From the NCBI RefSeq assembly GCF_900618535.1, contig NZ_UYJA01000005.1, positions 434,001 to 498,000 of the forward strand: a stretch of DNA of 64,000 nucleotides, given 5' to 3'. Position 1 is the stretch's first letter. Every line of letters begins with the position of its first letter. Origin of the DNA: Pseudomonas bubulae (GTDB lineage: Bacteria; Pseudomonadota; Gammaproteobacteria; Pseudomonadales; Pseudomonadaceae). The translations under genes were made by a program, and so were the position numbers. This document shows, piece after piece, positions 60,156 to 64,000 of the stretch. The notes beneath the pieces are model-generated. The model had not been told where the DNA came from. It saw only the letters and a program-made list of their open reading frames with translations, and did no database searches.

Positions 60156-60605
60156 ATGTGGGAGTTTCTGCAAGACCTGAACTTCTGGGACTGGCTGGCT
60201 CTTGGCACGGTACTGCTGATTCTGGAGGTATTCGGCGCCGGTGGTTATCTGCTGTGGGTGGGCCTTGCTGCCCTGATTGTGGGCGGCTTGACGTTCCTGG
60301 CCCCGGAGCTGCCCTGGACACTGCAATTGCCGCTGTTTGGCGTGCTGGCGATCCTCACGGCGGTATTCTGGTGGCGGCGCCAACGTGGCACTGGGGAGAG
60401 TGGCGAACAGCCGAACCTGAACCGCCGCGGTCATGAGCTGATCGGCCGTACTTTTATCGTGCAACAGGCGATTGTCGAAGGGCGGGGCAAAATCAAGGTA
60501 GGGGACAGCGTATGGATGGCAGTAGGGCCTGACGCTCCGGTGGGAACATCGGTACGCGTAACCGAACAAAACGGAGCCGTGTTGAGCGTAGAAATTGTGC
60601 CGTAA
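60156..60605 (+). CDS. NfeD-like membrane protein
   Basis: A 149-residue protein with two membrane helices (LALGTVLLILEVFGAGGYLL, LPLFGVLAILTAVFWW) and a C-terminal OB-fold NfeD domain (GHELIGRTFIVQQAIVEGRG, DSVWMAVGPDAPVGTSVRVT). It lies three bases after qmcA and is expected to bind it. Confidence 0.9.
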   Translation: MWEFLQDLNFWDWLALGTVLLILEVFGAGGYLLWVGLAALIVGGLTFLAPELPWTLQLPLFGVLAILTAVFWWRRQRGTGESGEQPNLNRRGHELIGRTFIVQQAIVEGRGKIKVGDSVWMAVGPDAPVGTSVRVTEQNGAVLSVEIVP

Positions 60606-60671
60606 GGTTACGGAACTCCTGCGCACTATTGGCAATCAAATACTATAGCTAATCTATCCGGAGTCACCGTC

Positions 60672-60986
60672 ATGCGTCTCAAATATGCTGTTGCCGCTAT
60701 CGCCTTGCTGTCCCTGCCTGTTGGTTCGGCCATGGCCGACAGCTTCTGGCGTAATGTGCTGTCTTCCGGCGCAACCACCGGGTCCACTTACCTGACCTTC
60801 AAAAAAGACCGCAAAGTCATCGCAGCTCAAGATGACGCCGGCAGTTTTGTCGCCAGTAACGGATCAATTCGTGGCCCGTACCTGGAGTCGGCCATGCAAC
60901 AAGTGCGCGCCGATAACCCGAACCTGAAAGTCAGCGATATGGACCTGGCTAACGCGATTCTGGTTAAAAACGCCACGGCTGAGTAA
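60672..60986 (+). CDS. DUF2388-type periplasmic protein
   Basis: A 104-residue exported protein: signal peptide (cleavage after SAMA) then SFWRNVLSSGATTGSTYLTF, DDAGSFVASNGSIRGPYLES and AMQQVRADNPNLKVSDMDLA, the conserved pattern of DUF2388 small proteins found in Pseudomonas, often in several copies. Function unknown. It stands alone. Confidence 0.82.
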   Translation: MRLKYAVAAIALLSLPVGSAMADSFWRNVLSSGATTGSTYLTFKKDRKVIAAQDDAGSFVASNGSIRGPYLESAMQQVRADNPNLKVSDMDLANAILVKNATAE

Positions 60987-61030
60987 ACACCTCCATCTGT
61001 GGATTCTCTGTTGCAGGTCAAGCCTTATTG

Positions 61031-61080
61031 TGGGAGCGAACCTGCTCGCGAACGACCTTCGCGAGCAGGCTCGCTCCCAC
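61031..61080. repeat. Single REP palindrome
   Basis: GTGGGAGCGAACCTGCTCGC and its near complement, 50 bases, in the 271-base gap before the aminotransferase gene. The rest of that gap shows no gene. Confidence 0.85.
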
Positions 61081-61257
61081 AGTTGCAGTTTTCCTGTAGC
61101 AGCTGCCGAAAGCAGCTGCTACGCAATACGGCCCTTGCTCATTCAGCCGCCATACAGAATTTTCACCAGCTGTGAGTGATCCTGCGGGTATGATCTTGAG
61201 CGCTATGCTGTTGCTCTTTGGTTACTCAAATTCACTCACATCGGACGTCATGCCTCT

Positions 61258-62400
61258 ATGAGCTCGCTGCCTTTCCTGCCGTTTTCCAAACCCACCATTG
61301 ATGAAGCCACCATTGCTGCCGTGGGCGACGTGTTGCGCTCGGGCTGGATCACCAGCGGGCCCAAGGTGCAGGCATTCGAAGCACAATTGTCCGAGTATTT
61401 TGGCGGGCGCCCGGTGCGCACTTTCAACTCCGGCACTTGCACCATGGAAATCGCTCTGCGCATTGCCGGAATCGGAGCCGGCGATGAAGTCATCACCACG
61501 CCTATTTCATGGGTCGCTACTGCCAATGTGATTATCGAAGTCGGTGCCACGCCGGTGTTTGCCGATATCGACCCGGTAACCCGCAATATCGATCTTAACA
61601 AGCTCGAAGCAGCCATTACCCCGCGCACCAAGGCCATCATTCCGGTGTACCTGTCGGGCCTGCCAGTGGACATGGACGCGCTCTACGCAATTGCCAAAAA
61701 GCATAACCTGCGCGTGGTTGAAGATGCGGCCCAGGCCCTGGGCTCCAGCTGGCAAGGTGAGCGCATTGGCGCACGCGGCGATTTCGTTTCTTTCAGTTTT
61801 CAGGCCAACAAGAACATCACCTCATCCGAAGGTGGTTGCCTGGTACTGAACAATGAAGAAGAAGCGCGGCTGGCCGAAAAATACCGCCTGCAAGGCGTTA
61901 CCCGTACCGGTTTCGACGGCCTGGATGTCGACGTGCTGGGTGGCAAGTTCAATATGACCGACATTGCGGCTGCGATTGGTCTGGGCCAGTTCGCCCATAT
62001 CGAAACCATCACCGCCCATCGTCGGGCGCTGGCCAAGCATTACTTTGAGTGCTTCGGGTCGGATTTTGAAGCGGAATACGGCGCGCAACTGCCGGTGGCG
62101 GATTTCAACAACACCAACTGGCATCTGTTCCAGCTCGTGCTGCCTGAGCGCAAGGATGGTCAACCGGCGCGGGCGACCTTTATGAAAGAAATGCAGGCAT
62201 TGGGCGTGGGCATCGGTTACCACTACCCGCCAATTCACTTGCTCAGCCTGTACCGCGCGCAGGGCTTTAAAGAAGGGATGTTCCCGGTGGCCGAACGTGT
62301 CGGGCGCCTGATCGTATCATTGCCGATGTTTACGGCGATGACCAAGGCCGATGTAGAGCGTTCGGTGGCAGCGGTGAAAGCAGTTCTGCATAACGCCTGA
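61258..62400 (+). CDS. DegT/DnrJ/EryC1/StrS (ArnB-like) sugar aminotransferase
   Basis: A 380-residue PLP enzyme: PFSKPTIDEATIAAVGDVLR, SGWITSGPKVQAFEAQL, TFNSGTCTMEIAL near 55, VVEDAAQALGS near 155 and the PLP lysine K185 in SFQANKNITSSEGG. It transfers an amino group to a keto-sugar nucleotide. ArnB (UDP-Ara4N route for lipid A) is the best-known relative, but the gene is alone, without arn genes, so its sugar is unknown. Confidence 0.88.
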   Translation: MSSLPFLPFSKPTIDEATIAAVGDVLRSGWITSGPKVQAFEAQLSEYFGGRPVRTFNSGTCTMEIALRIAGIGAGDEVITTPISWVATANVIIEVGATPVFADIDPVTRNIDLNKLEAAITPRTKAIIPVYLSGLPVDMDALYAIAKKHNLRVVEDAAQALGSSWQGERIGARGDFVSFSFQANKNITSSEGGCLVLNNEEEARLAEKYRLQGVTRTGFDGLDVDVLGGKFNMTDIAAAIGLGQFAHIETITAHRRALAKHYFECFGSDFEAEYGAQLPVADFNNTNWHLFQLVLPERKDGQPARATFMKEMQALGVGIGYHYPPIHLLSLYRAQGFKEGMFPVAERVGRLIVSLPMFTAMTKADVERSVAAVKAVLHNA

Positions 62401-62407
62401 CCTCCCT

Positions 62408-62458
62408 GTGGGAGCGAGCCTGCTCGCAAAGCTTGTTCGCGAGCAGGCTCGCTCCCAC
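62408..62458. repeat. Single REP palindrome
   Basis: GTGGGAGCGAGCCTGCTCGC with its complement, 51 bases, between the convergent aminotransferase and gcvH genes. Confidence 0.85.
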
Positions 62459-62478
62459 AGTTGAGAATCTTTTGCTCG

Positions 62479-62862
62479 TTACTCGCCGATGGCAGCCTTG
62501 TAGCCGGCAGCGTCCAGCAGTTTTTCCAGCTCGGCGGTGTTGCTTGGCTTGAGCTTGAAAATCCAGCTGGTGTACGGCTCGCTGTTCAGCGACTCAGGGC
62601 TGTCAGCCAGCGCTTCATTGACGGCAATCACTTCGCCCGACACCGGCGAGTAGATGTCGGAAGCGGCTTTTACCGACTCCACAACACCCGCGGTATCGCC
62701 AGCAGCGAACACTTTGCCAACTTCAGCCAGCTCAACAAACACCACATCCCCCAAGGCTTCCTGAGCGTGATCGCTGATGCCTACGGTTACCGTGCCATCT
62801 GCTTCCAGACGGGCCCACTCGTGACTTTCAGCAAAGCGCAACTCGGCAGGGATCAGGCTCAT
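62479..62862 (-). CDS. gcvH: Glycine cleavage system H protein
   Basis: A 127-residue lipoyl carrier. The lipoylated lysine is K65 in VESVKAASDIYSPVSG. The rest matches GcvH: ESHEWARLEADGTVTVGISD, GDVVFVELAEVGK, SLNSEPYTSWIFKLKPSN. It carries the aminomethyl group between GcvP, GcvT and GcvL. The ATG at 62862 follows GAGGAC. It lies 62 bases after gcvT in the same direction and is probably in its operon. Confidence 0.95.
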   Translation of the reverse strand: MSLIPAELRFAESHEWARLEADGTVTVGISDHAQEALGDVVFVELAEVGKVFAAGDTAGVVESVKAASDIYSPVSGEVIAVNEALADSPESLNSEPYTSWIFKLKPSNTAELEKLLDAAGYKAAIGE

Positions 62863-62924
62863 ATTCAGTGTCCTCAAGTATAAATGTCAGCGGCATGCAC
62901 TCTGTGCACGCCCGCCAGTAAACG

Positions 62925-64000
62925 TTAGATCAAGGCTTTGCCAAGACGAACAAAAGTCGGTTTGACTACGCGAACCGGGTACCACTTGCCACGAATCTCA
63001 ACCTCGGCACGGTCAGCCGTTGCCATCGGAACTCGCGCCAGAGCGATCGATTTGCTTAGCGTGGGAGAGAAACTACCACTGGTGATCTCTCCTTCGCCAA
63101 CATTGGCGATGCGAACCACCTGATGGGCGCGCAAAACACCCCGCTCTTCAAGCACCAAACCCACCAGTTTGAGCTGCACGCCACCGGCCTTTTCGGCCTC
63201 CAGCGCTTCGCGCCCCACGAACTTGCGTGAAGCAGGCTCCCAGGCAATGGTCCAGGCCATATTGGCGCAAAGGGGGGACACCGACAGGTGGATATCCTGC
63301 CCGTAGAGGTTCATGCCGGCTTCCAGGCGCAAGGTGTCGCGGGCGCCAAGGCCGATCGGTGAAATACCGGCGCCGACCAGATCGTTGAAAAAAGCCGGGG
63401 CCTGATCGGCCGGAAGCACGATTTCAAGGCCGTCTTCGCCGGTGTAGCCGGTGCGGGCAATAAACCAGTCGCCACAGCTCTGCCCTTCAAAGGGCTTGAG
63501 CTGCTGGATCAGTTGGGCACGGGCCTGGCTCACCAGTTCGGCGACCTTATGTCGCGCCTGTGGCCCCTGAATGGCCAGCAGGGCCAACTCTGGACGCTCC
63601 TGCAGTTGCACGTCATAGCCCTTAAGCTGAGCCTGCATCCAGGCCAGATCCTGATCGCGAGTGGCGGCGTTGACGATAAGCCGATAACCGCCAGGCATCA
63701 GGTAGACGATCATGTCGTCGACCACGCCGCCCTGCTCGTTGAGCATGGCGCTGTACAAGGCGCGACCGGGGGTGTTCAGTCGTTCGACATCGTTGGCCAG
63801 CAAATACTGCAACCATTGCTTGGCCTGAAGCCCGGTGATGTCGATCACGGTCATATGCGAGACATCAAAAACCCCACAGTCGCGGCGCACCTCATGGTGC
63901 TCCTCAACCTGCGAGCCGTAATGCAAAGGCATATCCCAACCGCCAAAATCGACCATCTTCGCGCCTAGGGCGAGATGCAGGTCATACAGAGGCGTACGCT
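62925..64000 (-). CDS. gcvT: Glycine cleavage system T protein, aminomethyltransferase (start beyond window)
   Basis: About 358 codons of GcvT. The gene runs off the right edge just a few codons short of its start: the last visible codons read RTPLYDLHLALGAKMVDFGG. Motifs include VDFGGWDMPLHYGSQ, GVFDVSHMTVIDITG, GYTGEDGLEIVLP, LGARDTLRLEAGMNLYG and GEITSGSFSPTL. It moves the methylene group to tetrahydrofolate. gcvH follows it. Confidence 0.95.
   Translation of the reverse strand, partial: RTPLYDLHLALGAKMVDFGGWDMPLHYGSQVEEHHEVRRDCGVFDVSHMTVIDITGLQAKQWLQYLLANDVERLNTPGRALYSAMLNEQGGVVDDMIVYLMPGGYRLIVNAATRDQDLAWMQAQLKGYDVQLQERPELALLAIQGPQARHKVAELVSQARAQLIQQLKPFEGQSCGDWFIARTGYTGEDGLEIVLPADQAPAFFNDLVGAGISPIGLGARDTLRLEAGMNLYGQDIHLSVSPLCANMAWTIAWEPASRKFVGREALEAEKAGGVQLKLVGLVLEERGVLRAHQVVRIANVGEGEITSGSFSPTLSKSIALARVPMATADRAEVEIRGKWYPVRVVKPTFVRLGKALI

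Overview
The window looks like chromosome of a Pseudomonas of the P. fluorescens group. It is GC-rich and has Pseudomonas-type gene sets: amino-acid ABC transporter, dctBD, OprD-type porin, many TonB-dependent receptors, DUF2388 and aguA. It also carries nine intergenic palindromes of the GTGGGAGCG(G/A)GC...GC(C/T)CGCTCCCAC type, the REP/REPIN repeats common in this group. No rRNA and no CRISPR array were seen.

Layout: (1) 1-9763: IclR-type regulator (partial), gabP, a histidine/basic amino-acid ABC operon with a methyltransferase, then hiuH and a GlcG/HbpS-like gene divergent from a two-component pair. A near-perfect HprR-type palindrome lies between them. (2) 9950-18226: tRNA-Thr(TGT) followed by a genomic island of about 8.2 kb. 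It has an integrase broken by an in-frame amber codon, a hairpin-rich 0.9 kb region without genes, a second tyrosine recombinase and an AT-rich operon, and it ends in an imperfect copy of the tRNA 3' end. The operon encodes a metallophosphoesterase, a thymidylate-kinase-like protein, a ThyA-fold protein lacking the catalytic Cys, a MazG-like protein, a ThyA homologue with the Cys, and a small unknown protein. It resembles a pathway for making or altering a thymidine nucleotide and is the best candidate for an undescribed system. (3) 18323-23943: two HicAB modules flank a FecI/FecR/TonB-receptor signalling set. (4) 24143-27915: dsdX-dsdA-dsdC for D-serine use. (5) 27857-34432: a two-component system divergent from a TonB receptor operon with PepSY, DUF3649 and DUF3325 proteins. 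(6) 34439-41098: HigBA, OprD-type porin, DsbA-family protein, Fiu-like receptor, agmatine deiminase. (7) 41383-49934: rfbBD, dctBD, thioesterase, cysQ-nudE, yrfG, LysM/BON protein. (8) 50038-64000: LysR regulator with fdhD and a YdeP-like oxidoreductase, a candidate minus-strand small RNA, glycine-zipper and membrane stress-type proteins including a 24-residue peptide, Lrp regulator, orphan GspE ATPase, qmcA-nfeD, DUF2388, DegT aminotransferase, gcvH and gcvT (cut by the window end).

How the parts work together: the core genes handle nitrogen and carbon uptake (GABA, basic amino acids, D-serine, agmatine, C4-dicarboxylate sensing, glycine cleavage), siderophore-iron import, and oxidative or envelope stress. 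The island and the three toxin-antitoxin modules are the accessory parts. All functional calls come from reading motifs and remembered family features; no database search was possible.
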